Shown here piece by piece: positions 43,575 through 53,575 of a stretch of DNA of 64,000 nt; the stretch's first letter is position 1, and every line of letters starts with the position of its first letter. Source of the stretch: Herminiimonas arsenicoxydans (GTDB lineage Bacteria > Pseudomonadota > Gammaproteobacteria > Burkholderiales > Burkholderiaceae_D). The position numbers were made by a program, and so were the translations under genes. The notes under the pieces are model-generated. The model was not told the origin of the DNA. It saw only the letters and a program-made list of their open reading frames with translations, and made no database searches. Where the stretch lies: contig CU207211.1 in the NCBI GenBank assembly GCA_000026125.1, forward strand, positions 3,100,001 through 3,164,000, given 5' to 3'.

Positions 43575-45002
43575 TCATTCGGCAGGCTGCGGCTTTGCGC
43601 GCATATACCATGCAGCGACCACCGCAATTGCGCACAGGATGGCGACCAGGAAAAAGGTTTCATTGAATGCATTACGATGATTGTCAGTACCCAGCGCCTG
43701 TCGCGCTTCATGTACTGTAATGCGCCACTCCAGCACAATGCCGACCAGACTGACGCCCATGGCACCGCCCAGCTGCCGCGCAAAATTGAGCGCGCTTACT
43801 CCCTGTGCGATCAGCTTGATGTCCAGCCCCCGCATGGCGCCCAGGCTGAGCGCCGGTAACACAAAACCCAGACCGATACGCCCGATGACGGCCCATGCCA
43901 TCAACAGCAGATAACTGGTCGCAGATGAACCATTGGCCATCAGGACAAAGGACGCCGTGAGCAAACCCAGCCCGATCACAACCAGCACATTTGGTGGATA
44001 ACGGTCTGCCAGCCGCCCGGCCAGCGGGATCGTCAGCGCCAGCACGATCCCTGCGGGCAACAGCACCAGGCCAGCTTGCGATGGCGCGTAATGCAGCGCT
44101 ACTTGCAGATAGACGGGCAGCAGATAGGTAGAGCCGAACAGGCCCATGCCGTAAATGAAAGCCACCAGTGCACCCATCGCAAATTGCCGATAGCCGAACA
44201 ACGCCATGTTCACCAGCGGCTCGTGTCGGGTGCGCAACTGATAGACAATAAAAGCAGTGAAACTGCCCACTCCCAGCAGCAGAAGCAGCAAGGCCTGCTG
44301 CAGGTCTGCACGCAATTCCACCAGACCGTTCAGCAGGCTGATGATACTGATGCCGATTAGCAGCAAGCCTTTCCAGTCCAGCGGTTTGGCATGTTCCAGA
44401 ATCTGGCTGTACAGCGGCAGAAAGCGCCGGATCATGTAAAACACCAGCAGGCAGGGCGGCACCACCACGAAGAAAATCGAACGCCAGCCAAACAATTCCA
44501 CCAGAAAACCGCCGACACTCGGTCCTATTGCCGGTGTCAGCACCACACCGAAACCGAAAATTCCCATCGCCTTGCCCTGCTCTTCGGCAGCAAACGCGCG
44601 CAAGATCACGATCGCCGGTATCGGCTGCATCACGCCAGCCGCCAGGCCTTCTAGCACGCGCATCGATAAAAGCATAGGGTAATTCACACTGAAGCCGCCG
44701 ACCACGCCGCCCAGCAACAACAGGCTGACGGCGCCGGTATAAGTGCGGCGCAGACCGAAGCGCTGCAATAGCCATGGCGTGGTCAGCATGGACAGCGTCA
44801 TCGCCAGCATGAAACTGGTGGAAACCCATTGCGCCCGCTCCTGCCCCAGCGTGAAGTAGTGACTTAAATCGGGAATCGCGACGTTGACGATGGTCGCGGA
44901 CAGAGTCGCGGCAATATTGCCTATCATGCAGGTCAGCAGGACCAGCCATTTGTAGCGCTCGCCGTAGCGCGTGCGCAGAACTTCCAGGGTCATTGTTGAC
45001 AT
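43575..45002 (-). CDS. MFS multidrug transporter, DHA2 (EmrB-like, 14 TM)
   Basis: 475 residues with about 14 hydrophobic segments. Motif A-like WLLQRFGLRRTY and motif C-like FGFGVVLTPAIGPSVGG near residues 148-164 mark a drug:proton antiporter of the DHA2 family. No membrane fusion protein (EmrA-like) is adjacent, so its export path and substrate are open. The start at 45002 lacks a clear ribosome binding site; M4 is an alternative. Confidence 0.88.
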   Translation of the reverse strand: MSTMTLEVLRTRYGERYKWLVLLTCMIGNIAATLSATIVNVAIPDLSHYFTLGQERAQWVSTSFMLAMTLSMLTTPWLLQRFGLRRTYTGAVSLLLLGGVVGGFSVNYPMLLSMRVLEGLAAGVMQPIPAIVILRAFAAEEQGKAMGIFGFGVVLTPAIGPSVGGFLVELFGWRSIFFVVVPPCLLVFYMIRRFLPLYSQILEHAKPLDWKGLLLIGISIISLLNGLVELRADLQQALLLLLLGVGSFTAFIVYQLRTRHEPLVNMALFGYRQFAMGALVAFIYGMGLFGSTYLLPVYLQVALHYAPSQAGLVLLPAGIVLALTIPLAGRLADRYPPNVLVVIGLGLLTASFVLMANGSSATSYLLLMAWAVIGRIGLGFVLPALSLGAMRGLDIKLIAQGVSALNFARQLGGAMGVSLVGIVLEWRITVHEARQALGTDNHRNAFNETFFLVAILCAIAVVAAWYMRAKPQPAE

Positions 45003-45134
45003 GGCGAATGAATCCAGACTGGTAGGGATTCAGTATAAGTGCATCCGCCTGTCATTTATTGGAAGAAACCCATTCCCGGGATGGATTGCTGCCTGCAGCT
45101 TCTTCGGCACTGCGGCCAGGACTCCAAAGTCAAT

Positions 45135-45166
45135 AAAAAAAAGCCGGAGTATCTCCGGCTTTTTTA
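45135..45166 (-). terminator. Intrinsic terminator after the CNNM/CBS gene
   Basis: AAGCCGGAG (45141-45149) pairs with CTCCGGCTT (45153-45161). On the minus strand it is followed by a run of T, and on the plus strand also by T, so it can act in both directions. Confidence 0.88.
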
Positions 45167-45198
45167 CATCTGACGTGCTGTAGAACAAGGATGCGAAA

Positions 45199-46530
45199 TC
45201 AGCTTTCCTCGCCCGAAGCATTTTCTTCCGGCGGAGGATCAATTTTGGTAATCAACAAGCGATCAATGCGATTGCGATCCATGTCGACCACCTCGATCCG
45301 GTAACCTTCCCATTCAAAAGAATCCGACATTTGCGGGATATGGCCAAGGAAGGTCATCACGAAACCTGCCAGCGTGTGGTACGTGCCGGACGCTTCTTCC
45401 GGGAAGCGCACATCGGTTTCCAGCAATTCGCGGAAACGGTCGAACGATACGCCGCCATCGATCAGCCATGAACCGTCGTCGCGGCGCACGCCATCGACTT
45501 CATGATGTTCATCGATCACCGAGACGTCGCCGACCAGCGCGCCCAGCACGTCGCTGAGCGTCACTATGCCTTCGATTTCACCGTACTCATCGATCACCAG
45601 CGCCAGTTCAGCCCGGTTTTTCTTCAGTGTTTCCAGCAGTTGCATCGCACTGATGGTTTCCGGCACAAACAGCGGCGGCCTGGTTGCCCCTTCGATATCC
45701 AGCGAGGTGATGGTCTTGCCGCGTATCATCTGTTCAAACAGGCTGCCCGCATGGACGATCCCGATGATGTGCGAAATATTGCCGCGACAGACAGGGAAAC
45801 GGTTGTACGAGCTATCGGCAATCTTGGCCAGATTGGTTTCTATCGTATCTTCCAGATCGATGAAATGCACATCCAGTCGCGGCGTCATCAAGGCAGCCAC
45901 GCGCTGATCATCCAGACGCAGGGCGCGTGACACGATATCGTGCTCGGTTTTTTCAAACAGGCCGGCATCGGTGCCTTCGCGGATCAGGCCGGCGATTTCT
46001 TCCTCAGTCACCGCATCGTCTTTCTTGTGATGCATGCCGAGTATGCGCAGGATGAATTCCGTGGTGCCGGTCAGGATCTTGACGAAAGGCCCCATCAGGC
46101 GCGACAGCCACAACATCGGCGCAGCCACCACAGAGGCCACCACTTCCGGATATTGCATCGCGATGCGTTTAGGCACCAGTTCACCCAGAATCAGCGAGCC
46201 GAAGGTAATGCCGACCACGACGATGCCGAGCGCGATTTCGCGCGCATACATGGACAAGACTGGGATCAGGGCGATTTCCGGCGTCAGGCGTTCGACCAGC
46301 GATGCTTCACCGAATGCACCGTTGAAAATGCCTATCAGTGTGATGCCGACCTGGATGGTAGAGAGAAAACGGCTGGGGCTTTCAGATAGATCGAGTGCGG
46401 CCTTGGCGCCGCGGCTGCCGTTTTCTGCTAATTTTTGGAGACGAATGCGTTTGGAGGTTACGATCGCAATTTCGGACATGGCAAAAACGCCATTGACCAG
46501 GATCAAACCCAGGATAATTAATATGTCCAC
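45199..46530 (-). CDS. CNNM/CorC-HlyC family membrane protein with CBS pair
   Basis: 443 residues. An N-terminal DUF21/CNNM transmembrane domain (about 1-190) is followed by a CBS pair (about 205-330) and the C-terminal CorC/HlyC domain (about 345-425). Such proteins are called hemolysin-like but are more likely involved in magnesium or cobalt transport. A strong terminator follows the gene. Confidence 0.9.
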   Translation of the reverse strand: MDILIILGLILVNGVFAMSEIAIVTSKRIRLQKLAENGSRGAKAALDLSESPSRFLSTIQVGITLIGIFNGAFGEASLVERLTPEIALIPVLSMYAREIALGIVVVGITFGSLILGELVPKRIAMQYPEVVASVVAAPMLWLSRLMGPFVKILTGTTEFILRILGMHHKKDDAVTEEEIAGLIREGTDAGLFEKTEHDIVSRALRLDDQRVAALMTPRLDVHFIDLEDTIETNLAKIADSSYNRFPVCRGNISHIIGIVHAGSLFEQMIRGKTITSLDIEGATRPPLFVPETISAMQLLETLKKNRAELALVIDEYGEIEGIVTLSDVLGALVGDVSVIDEHHEVDGVRRDDGSWLIDGGVSFDRFRELLETDVRFPEEASGTYHTLAGFVMTFLGHIPQMSDSFEWEGYRIEVVDMDRNRIDRLLITKIDPPPEENASGEES

Positions 46531-46656
46531 TACTAAGGGAACCCGCGGTTACACCCGCCAGCCCTACTGTTAATAAGTCGTGAATCATAACATTAGCACG
46601 GGTCGCCACGCGAAAATGGCGGAATTTTTAGCTAACGGCAGGGATTTTCGGCCAAA

Positions 46657-46875
46657 TCAGCAAAACGCACAGGTGCGCTTGACCACTTCGGCAATCAGGA
46701 AGGCGAGCGCCGACCACAGCACGGTCGAGCCGAAGGGCAGAACGAAAATACGGTCGAGAAGTTTGAACTGGACGTCGCCTATGATGCGGCCCACGCCCAC
46801 TTTTACGAGTATCCACGGCAGCAGCGCGTAAAAAACGGTCAGCCCGAGGAAAATTACTGCGACCCAGCGAATCAT
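46657..46875 (-). CDS. DUF2905-type small membrane protein, copy A
   Basis: 72 residues starting MIRWVAVIFLGLTVF at 46875, where GGAGGAG lies about five bases upstream. Two hydrophobic segments flank the family core VGRIIGDVQFK. The ending is KRTCAFC, with two cysteines that its neighbour lacks. The function of the family is not known to me. It lies 43 bases after a paralogue. Confidence 0.85.
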   Translation of the reverse strand: MIRWVAVIFLGLTVFYALLPWILVKVGVGRIIGDVQFKLLDRIFVLPFGSTVLWSALAFLIAEVVKRTCAFC

Positions 46876-46918
46876 TACGACTCCTCCGCAGAGTGAAAAA
46901 AATTGTTTCCCGCTATGT

Positions 46919-47113
46919 TCACAGCAGGTGCGCCAGCAAAAAAACCAGCATCGACAACAGCACCGTCGAAGCAAACGGCAGAAAGATCTTCCTGCCGAAC
47001 AGGGTAAAACGTATATCGCCCGGCAATTTGCCGACACCGAATTTTTCCAGCCATGGCAGGGCGGCGGAAAACACGATCACGGCAAGAAAGATAACAAGAA
47101 ACCAGCGCAACAT
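46919..47113 (-). CDS. DUF2905-type small membrane protein, copy B
   Basis: 64 residues, MLRWFLVIFLAVIVFSAALPWLE at the start, then VGKLPGDIRFTLFGRKIFLPF. It has the same two-TM plan as its downstream neighbour. It follows the methyltransferase gene by 53 bases and is probably cotranscribed with it. Confidence 0.85.
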   Translation of the reverse strand: MLRWFLVIFLAVIVFSAALPWLEKFGVGKLPGDIRFTLFGRKIFLPFASTVLLSMLVFLLAHLL

Positions 47114-47166
47114 GGGCAGCTTTCAAGATGCTGTTACAGCCGCAACACGTGCCGGCACCTTACATT

Positions 47167-48327
47167 TTAAAGTCGGTGACTTTGATCCATGCGATCGAAC
47201 TGATCCGGCAATTGCACGCCCAGGCCGACCACCAGCACTTTGAACAACTCGCCCATTTCTGCCGGCGAGGTCAGTTTTTGCACCGCATTGGCCTTCGGCA
47301 GATAGACTCGCGCATCCGCAGGCGAAGTCTGTAGCAAGCGATCGCCCAGCCCTGCTGCCAGCAAAAATGCCGCCTGACTCATGTAGCCAACCATTTCCAG
47401 TCCGCTGCGCACCGCTGCGTAAGCCATGGCGGTGAAATCGACGTGCGCGGTAATGTCCTGCAAACCGGGGAGGTAAAACGGATCGGGGTGGGCATGATGA
47501 CGATAGTGGCACATCAGCGTGCCTTCGCTGCGCTGATCCAGATAGTATTCGCCGGCCGGGAAACCATAGTCGAACAATATTGCCGCCCCGCCCTTGCCCG
47601 ACTGCTCCAATCCGGCCGCGAACATCTCCGCCAGCGTACCCATGAAGCCGGCGGCCACAGGATGCACTTCCGTCAGATAGCCGACCGGCAAATTTTCCTC
47701 GTCCGGAATTTGCGCCACCAGCGCGGCATCGCATGGCCGATCTGCGTAGACGAATTTGCCATCCGTGTAAGCGACGCCGCGCTCCAGCCATGCATGCTCG
47801 CCTTTCACTACCAGCGAAACCGGCATCGCATCCAGTACTTCATTGCCCAGCACCACGCCGGAAAATGCCGGCGGAAAATCGTCCAGCCAGCTTACCTGCG
47901 GGAATCCGGCCAGCAACTGCTGCTGGCGCGCGCGTAATTCACCGGACAACTCGACAATTGCATAATGCTCCAGATGAATGCCGGCCGCTGCGCACTCGGT
48001 CAGAATATCCAGTGCCAGCTTGCCGGTGCCGGCGCCGAATTCCAGAATCTCCGGCGCGCTCTGCGCCATCAGATCGCCAGCCGCGTGGGCCAGCGTTTCA
48101 CCAAAAAGCGACGTGATTTCCGGTGCGGTTGTAAAATCACCGTCTTTGCCAAGTTTTGCCGCACCGCCACTGTAATAACCGAGATCGGGCGCATACAGCG
48201 CCAGCTCCATGTAACGGGCGAAAGAAATCCAGCCGTCATGCCGGCGAATTTCTTCAGCGATCAGGTTCTGGAGCTTATGTGACGCGGCCAGCGCGTCCGG
48301 GATAGGTTGAGGCAGTTGCAGTTGCAT
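47167..48327 (-). CDS. SAM-dependent methyltransferase, MidA/NDUFAF7-like
   Basis: 386 residues. The family core is visible in GYYSGGAAKLGKDGDFTTAPEIT and the SAM-binding LEFGAGTGKLALDIL. The mitochondrial relative NDUFAF7 dimethylates an arginine of complex I; the bacterial substrate is not established. The gene is divergent from the SDR gene with 40 bases between starts. Confidence 0.87.
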   Translation of the reverse strand: MQLQLPQPIPDALAASHKLQNLIAEEIRRHDGWISFARYMELALYAPDLGYYSGGAAKLGKDGDFTTAPEITSLFGETLAHAAGDLMAQSAPEILEFGAGTGKLALDILTECAAAGIHLEHYAIVELSGELRARQQQLLAGFPQVSWLDDFPPAFSGVVLGNEVLDAMPVSLVVKGEHAWLERGVAYTDGKFVYADRPCDAALVAQIPDEENLPVGYLTEVHPVAAGFMGTLAEMFAAGLEQSGKGGAAILFDYGFPAGEYYLDQRSEGTLMCHYRHHAHPDPFYLPGLQDITAHVDFTAMAYAAVRSGLEMVGYMSQAAFLLAAGLGDRLLQTSPADARVYLPKANAVQKLTSPAEMGELFKVLVVGLGVQLPDQFDRMDQSHRL

Positions 48328-48367
48328 GGCGTTATTGTAGAGAAATCAGCGGAACACACAAGCACCC

Positions 48368-49147
48368 ATGTCCATAGACAAACAGACAGCGTCGAAAAAA
48401 ACAGCCCTCGTTACCGGCGGCGCCCGCCGTATCGGACGCACCATCGCGCTCGCGCTGGCGCAACGCGGCTGGGATGTGGTCGTGCATTACGCCCGTTCGG
48501 CCGATGACGCACGCGCCACCGTTGCCGACATACAGACACTCGGGCAACGTGCGATTGCGCTGTCTTGCGACTTGAACGATGAAACTGCAGTCAAGTCGCT
48601 GCTGCGCCGCGCTTCGGCGCAATTGGGGCCGATTTCCTGCGTGGTCAACAACGCTTCGCTGTTCGATTACGACAGCGCTGCCGATTTTTCCACCGCCTCG
48701 CTGGATGCACACATGCATGTGAATCTGGTAGCGCCAGTATTGCTGGCGCAAGCTCTTTACGAAGCCACGCCCGCGCACGGACAAGCGGTCGTCGTTAATC
48801 TGCTCGACCAGAAACTGTTCAATCTGAATCCGGATTTTTTGTCCTACACGCTGTCGAAAGCAGCACTGCACAGCGCCACCACCATGCTGGCGCAGGCGCT
48901 GGCGCCGAAGGTGCGCGTGGTTGGCGTGGCGCCGGGGATTACGCTGGTTTCCGGCGACCAGAGTGAAGCAGAATTCGCGCGCGCCCACAAAGTGACACCA
49001 CTGGGCCGCTCCAGCACGCCGGACGACATCGCCGCCGCCGTGTGTTTTGTTGCCGAGGCGCCAGCCATCACCGGCACCACACTGGTGGTAGATGGCGGTC
49101 AGCACCTGGTTCCCTTGCAGCGCGATGTCATGTTTGTCGCATCCTGA
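48368..49147 (+). CDS. Short-chain dehydrogenase, probable pteridine/dihydromonapterin reductase (FolM-like)
   Basis: 259 residues with the Rossmann motif TGGARRIGRTIALAL and the catalytic SYTLSKAAL (YxxxK). The ARRIGR cofactor loop is typical of NADPH-using pteridine reductases. Location 48 bases upstream of folB supports a folate or pterin role; the exact substrate is inference. Confidence 0.82.
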   Translation: MSIDKQTASKKTALVTGGARRIGRTIALALAQRGWDVVVHYARSADDARATVADIQTLGQRAIALSCDLNDETAVKSLLRRASAQLGPISCVVNNASLFDYDSAADFSTASLDAHMHVNLVAPVLLAQALYEATPAHGQAVVVNLLDQKLFNLNPDFLSYTLSKAALHSATTMLAQALAPKVRVVGVAPGITLVSGDQSEAEFARAHKVTPLGRSSTPDDIAAAVCFVAEAPAITGTTLVVDGGQHLVPLQRDVMFVAS

Positions 49148-49195
49148 TTTCGCCTTTTTTTCGCAGTACAACCGGTTTATTTACCTTCCAAAATT

Positions 49196-49591
49196 ATGAA
49201 TTCCTTTCTTTTCCATCCACAGCTCGCCGATTGTCGCCGTCTGTTCCTGAGCAATTACGAAGTACAGATCAATATCGGCGTGCACGAGTTTGAAAAGAAA
49301 GGCGAACAGCGCGTGCTGATCAACGTCGATCTGTTCATCCCGCTGACCGAATCGACGCCGACCGCCGATACGCTGGACGAAGTCGTCGATTACGATTTCA
49401 TGCGCAGCACGATAGCCAAACGCATGGAACAGGGACATATCCATTTGCAGGAAACCTTGTGCGACGACGTGGTCAAAGCCATGCTGGCGCACCCAAAGGT
49501 ACGCGCCGTACGCGTTTCAACTGAAAAGCCCGACGTCTATCCCGATTGCGAATCGGTAGGCGTCGAAGTATTCCGTATCAAGGGGAATTAA
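49196..49591 (+). CDS. folB: Dihydroneopterin aldolase
   Basis: 131 residues in the tetrahydrofolate pathway, cleaving 7,8-dihydroneopterin. The family pattern is clear: [19 protein letters not shown] with the conserved Glu, VVDYDFMR, and the catalytic lysine in [10 protein letters not shown]. The N-terminus is about ten residues longer than usual. ttcA starts one base after the stop. Confidence 0.9.
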   Translation: MNSFLFHPQLADCRRLFLSNYEVQINIGVHEFEKKGEQRVLINVDLFIPLTESTPTADTLDEVVDYDFMRSTIAKRMEQGHIHLQETLCDDVVKAMLAHPKVRAVRVSTEKPDVYPDCESVGVEVFRIKGN

Positions 49592-49592
49592 G

Positions 49593-50549
49593 GTGTCGCA
49601 ATCCGTCATCAATGAAGCGGCCATTTCTGCACCGGCAGAAACCGCTGCCGCGCTGAGCTTCAAGCAGGGCGAAAAAATCGTCTACGAAAACAACAAGCTG
49701 CACAAACGCCTGTGCCGCCAGGTCGGCCAGGCCATCGGCGACTTCAACATGATAGAAGACGGCGACAAGATCATGGTCTGCCTGTCGGGCGGCAAGGATA
49801 GTTACGCCTTGCTGGACATTCTGATGACGCTGCGCGAACGCGCACCGATCAAGTTCGATATTGTGGCCGTCAACCTGGATCAGAAACAGCCGAACTTTCC
49901 CGAGCACATTCTGCCGGCCTATCTGAAACAGCTGGATATTCCTTTCCACATCGAGAATCAGGATACCTACAGCATCGTCAAGCGACTGATCCCGGAAGGC
50001 AAGACAACTTGCTCGCTGTGTTCGCGCCTGCGACGCGGCATTCTGTATCGGGTGGCAGATGAATTGGGCGCAACCAAGATCGCGCTCGGCCACCATCGCG
50101 ACGACATCATGGAAACCTTTTTCCTGAATATGTTCTTCGGTGCGAAGATCAAAGGCATGCCGCCAAAACTGCAATCGGACGATGGCAAGCACATCGTGAT
50201 CCGCCCGCTGGCGTATGTGAAGGAAGCGGATACCGAACGTTATGCGCAGATCAAGAATTTCCCCATCATTCCATGCGATCTGTGCGGCAGCCAGGAAAAC
50301 CTGCAGCGCAAACAGATCAAGAACATGCTGCGCGAATGGGAGAAAAAACATCCCGGTCGCGTCGACAATATTTTCTCGTCGCTGTCGACCGTGGTGCCTT
50401 CGCATTTAATGGATAGCAATTTGTTCGGCTTTGCAGATTTGCAGGCTACCGGCGTCGCGATGCCGAATGGCGATATCGCCTTCGATGAGGAACCATGTTC
50501 GACCGGCAGCACGATTTCGAGTGTGATCCCGCTACGAACGGAAGACTGA
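49593..50549 (+). CDS. ttcA: tRNA 2-thiocytidine(32) synthetase
   Basis: 318 residues with a GTG start that has AAGGGG seven bases upstream inside the end of folB. The PP-loop is SGGKDS at 65-70. Cysteine pairs C140/C143 (CSLC) and C228/C231 (CDLC) supply the iron-sulfur ligands, so the enzyme should thiolate C32 of tRNAs in an ATP- and Fe-S-dependent way. The one-base spacing indicates translational coupling to folB. Confidence 0.93.
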   Translation: MSQSVINEAAISAPAETAAALSFKQGEKIVYENNKLHKRLCRQVGQAIGDFNMIEDGDKIMVCLSGGKDSYALLDILMTLRERAPIKFDIVAVNLDQKQPNFPEHILPAYLKQLDIPFHIENQDTYSIVKRLIPEGKTTCSLCSRLRRGILYRVADELGATKIALGHHRDDIMETFFLNMFFGAKIKGMPPKLQSDDGKHIVIRPLAYVKEADTERYAQIKNFPIIPCDLCGSQENLQRKQIKNMLREWEKKHPGRVDNIFSSLSTVVPSHLMDSNLFGFADLQATGVAMPNGDIAFDEEPCSTGSTISSVIPLRTED

Positions 50550-51118
50550 TACAAAAAACATCCCTGCAATACGTGATGCGCCTGCATGACGCAAAAAAGC
50601 CGGTGACTTCAGCCCGGGCCATTTCGGCAAAAAAAATGGCCCGCCGCTTACATTTGTTTACATGAAAATAATTTCCATCAAGAAATAAAATGATATCCTT
50701 CACATAGTTTTAACATCTAGCGTTTCGTCCTCATGGCGGTTTCGGCGCCACTTGTTCAGTCTTTTTTGTCAAAGAATACTCCTACGCGAACGCGATGAAG
50801 CTTGGCTTGGGGTATCAAAATTCGGTTTCCATTAAAAACTCTGACCGCCGCTTTATCCGGCTACTGCATACCTGTCTTTTCGACTGCTGTCGAAAAAAAT
50901 CGACAGTCGCGGATTGCGCGTATCACCTTTCAGGCGAATGAGCGACGACACCGCTTTTCCTAGAATTGCCGGTGCAGCGTCATAGCATAGTCCATGAAAC
51001 CAGATGCAACAGGCGTAAGCCGCTGATAACTCTGATGTCAAAACGCCCTTTCTTTTAATCCATCCTTTAATGCAGTTGCAGGAGCGGTCCGCGTGACCGA
51101 CCTCACACAAACCGAAAA
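50550..51118 (+). other. 569-base region without a gene between ttcA and the chemoreceptor
   Basis: It contains an inverted repeat GGGCCATT/AATGGCCC (50616-50623 with 50635-50642) with no T run, then an AT-rich block at 50645-50720 that could hold the chemoreceptor promoter (CTTACA, 16 bases, TAATTT is one weak match). Minus-strand open frames of 85 codons here are Cys-rich and unlike real proteins. Confidence 0.5.
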
Positions 51119-52600
51119 ATGAATGACATAAAGAGTTACCTCAATAAACACTACCAATCAGGGGACAGGATCATGCTGCCTGTTCTCTGGTTACCGTTCC
51201 TCATGGCATTGGTACTGGCAGGCTGGCACGACACGCTGCACTGGGCTTTGTTTATCGGTTTGCCTGCGGCTGCGATCCCAACCGCTTTTATTTTTCTCTT
51301 CCCCGGCATGCTGCTGACGCGCTGCTCGGTCGCTGCCGCATTCATGATTTTCTGCGGCCTGCATATTCATCAGGCTGCCGGCGCATCCGAGCTGCATTTC
51401 GGGATTTTTGTCTTGCTCGCATTCCTGCTGGTCTATCGCGACTGGATCGTGATCGTCGTGGCCGCAGCCGTCATTGCAGTCCACCATCTGAGTTTTAACT
51501 ATCTGCAGCAATGGGGATTCGGCCCGATCTGCTTTACCGAACCGGGGCTGGGCATCGTCATTGCGCACGCCTCCTACGTAGTGGTCGAAGCATCCGTGCT
51601 GTCCTATCTTGCCATTCTGCTGCACCGCGATGCCGTACAGTCGGCAGAACTCGATATGCGTGTCATTGCCATGACGGCGGATGGTAGTAGTCACATTGAC
51701 TTGTCCGCTATCGATATGGATGCCCGCAGCAAAAGCGGCAAGGATTTGCAGGCCATACTGGTCACGTTGCACGGCGCAATCAGTTCCGTACAGAATGGCG
51801 CAGACGCAATGGGTTCCGGCGTGGCACATATTGCGAACGCCAACGTGGATCTTTCCGCGCGCATAGAAGAACTCTCCAGAACACTGGAGGAGACCTCCTC
51901 CTCGATGGAAAAGCTCACGACCAGCGTCGCGAAAAACGCAAGCAACGCGCACACCGCACAAGATCTGACGGCAACCGCTACCGCGCTCTCGAAAGATGGA
52001 AGCAATGTGGTCAACAAGCTGATCGACACGATGGGCGCGATCAATGCATCATCGTCGCGCATGTCCGACATCATTGGCGTCATCGACGGTATCGCATTCC
52101 AGACCAACATCCTTGCGCTTAACGCGGCAGTAGAAGCGGCACGCGCAGGCGAGCAGGGTCGGGGCTTTGCGGTGGTGGCAGCCGAAGTGCGCACGCTGGC
52201 GCAGCGTAGCGCAACGGCAGCCAGGGAGATCAAGCAGCTCATCGACAATTCGGTCAGCAGTGTCGCACTCGGCACGGAACTGGTCGATCAGACCGGCGCG
52301 ACCATGAGCAAGGTCGCATCCAGCATCCAGCGCGTCGGCACGATTATTGTCGATATCAGCAATGCCAGCCACGAACAGAGCCTGGGTATTACGGAAATCC
52401 ATCATGCCGTCGCAGACATGAAAACCGTCATGCAGCAGAATGCCGTGTTCGTAAACGATGTTGCGACATCGTCGCTGGAACTGAAACAGCAATCGGAAAA
52501 AATGCTGCAGGCGGTGAGTGTGATCAAACTACAGAACGAGGCGCAAAACCATGTGCTTGCTCTGCCGAGCAATCGGATGGAAACCCTGCGACTCAGGTAA
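51119..52600 (+). CDS. Methyl-accepting chemotaxis protein with integral-membrane sensor region
   Basis: 493 residues. About six TM segments fill residues 17-165 with almost no periplasmic domain. They carry His-containing motifs ([26 protein letters not shown]). A cytoplasmic signalling region with the hallmark hairpin tip [20 protein letters not shown] near residues 320-339 follows. A membrane-embedded input suggests sensing of a membrane-soluble or energy-related signal rather than a periplasmic ligand; that is inference. No C-terminal CheR/CheB pentapeptide is seen. Confidence 0.9.
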   Translation: MNDIKSYLNKHYQSGDRIMLPVLWLPFLMALVLAGWHDTLHWALFIGLPAAAIPTAFIFLFPGMLLTRCSVAAAFMIFCGLHIHQAAGASELHFGIFVLLAFLLVYRDWIVIVVAAAVIAVHHLSFNYLQQWGFGPICFTEPGLGIVIAHASYVVVEASVLSYLAILLHRDAVQSAELDMRVIAMTADGSSHIDLSAIDMDARSKSGKDLQAILVTLHGAISSVQNGADAMGSGVAHIANANVDLSARIEELSRTLEETSSSMEKLTTSVAKNASNAHTAQDLTATATALSKDGSNVVNKLIDTMGAINASSSRMSDIIGVIDGIAFQTNILALNAAVEAARAGEQGRGFAVVAAEVRTLAQRSATAAREIKQLIDNSVSSVALGTELVDQTGATMSKVASSIQRVGTIIVDISNASHEQSLGITEIHHAVADMKTVMQQNAVFVNDVATSSLELKQQSEKMLQAVSVIKLQNEAQNHVLALPSNRMETLRLR

Positions 52601-52666
52601 TGCGCAAGCAGCGAAACCGGATACATTCAAGCACACACGACTTCAACAACAGCGGGCAGTCTGTCA

Positions 52667-53557
52667 TCAGGCCGCAACCGCCAGCTTGTTGAAGTCATTC
52701 ATCCAATCCTGCAAGGTCTGCACAAAATAGCTCTTTTGCCTGGGCGTCGCCATGTGCATGATGCTTGCCACCATCGCGGTCGTGGCGGCAGTCGACTCAT
52801 CAAAAAAAACCTGATGCTGTTTGTTACCGAAGCGATCCACGGTTTCCGCAGTAAATTTCTTCAGCATGGCAATCGTGGCTTCCCTGCCCGGCTTTTCAGT
52901 CTGGATTTTCTTCAATAGCGCGATCAGTTCCTGCTGCCTGTGTACGCGATCCTGCATCAGCAAATCATTGTTGAGAGGCCGTGCATTCGATGCCATACGG
53001 ATTTTCGCTTCCTGTTCCCTGCTGAAATTGCCAAACCAGTATTCCGCCTGCTTGAGCGCCTTCTTGTAACGGAATTCCTGACGCGATGCGATATCGCCAC
53101 GCAGATATTCACTGCGGAACTTGTCGTTGGATTTGGAAAATTTCTTTTCGATGTTGGCGATCTGCTCCGCGTTGAGCGAAAGCGCAAGATCTGCCAGCTC
53201 GGGCGCAGCCCGGTCGGCAATCATCAGTACGCGCGCTTTTGCATCGTTATAGTCGCCCATCAAATCGGCCGGCGTCACAGTACCCAGGTCGCGATGCTGC
53301 ATGCGGCTGATCAGACGCACATATTCTTTCAACTGCGTCTTGCGATGCCAGGCAAACACCTGGTCGATGTGGTTTTTGGCCCACGGCTTTTGCTCGCTGT
53401 CGAAATCGACATAGCTATTGAGCCACCAGTAGGAAATGGTTTCACCATTGCTGTAGCCCAGCCGCGCTGCACTGCAGGCAAGGAGAGTGACGGTCAGGCA
53501 AAGAATTGCTGCTTTTTTTGCAAGAGGGCCGAAGGGACGCATGATAAAATTTTGCAT
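52667..53557 (-). CDS. Lipoprotein, DUF6279-like
   Basis: 296 residues with a signal peptide and lipobox LTVTLLACS, so it is probably anchored in the outer membrane. The rest is helical and charged ([38 protein letters not shown]). The family has no known function to me. The ATG at 53557 is only 18 bases from the divergent glmU start, so each promoter must lie inside the other gene. Confidence 0.8.
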   Translation of the reverse strand: MQNFIMRPFGPLAKKAAILCLTVTLLACSAARLGYSNGETISYWWLNSYVDFDSEQKPWAKNHIDQVFAWHRKTQLKEYVRLISRMQHRDLGTVTPADLMGDYNDAKARVLMIADRAAPELADLALSLNAEQIANIEKKFSKSNDKFRSEYLRGDIASRQEFRYKKALKQAEYWFGNFSREQEAKIRMASNARPLNNDLLMQDRVHRQQELIALLKKIQTEKPGREATIAMLKKFTAETVDRFGNKQHQVFFDESTAATTAMVASIMHMATPRQKSYFVQTLQDWMNDFNKLAVAA

Positions 53558-53575
53558 TCTTTTCACTGGTTTCCT

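Noticed and set aside
50853..51110. 85-codon minus-strand frame between ttcA and the chemoreceptor
   Set aside because: Cys-rich composition without domain or ribosome binding site, and it reaches up to the chemoreceptor start region; it looks like a chance open frame.
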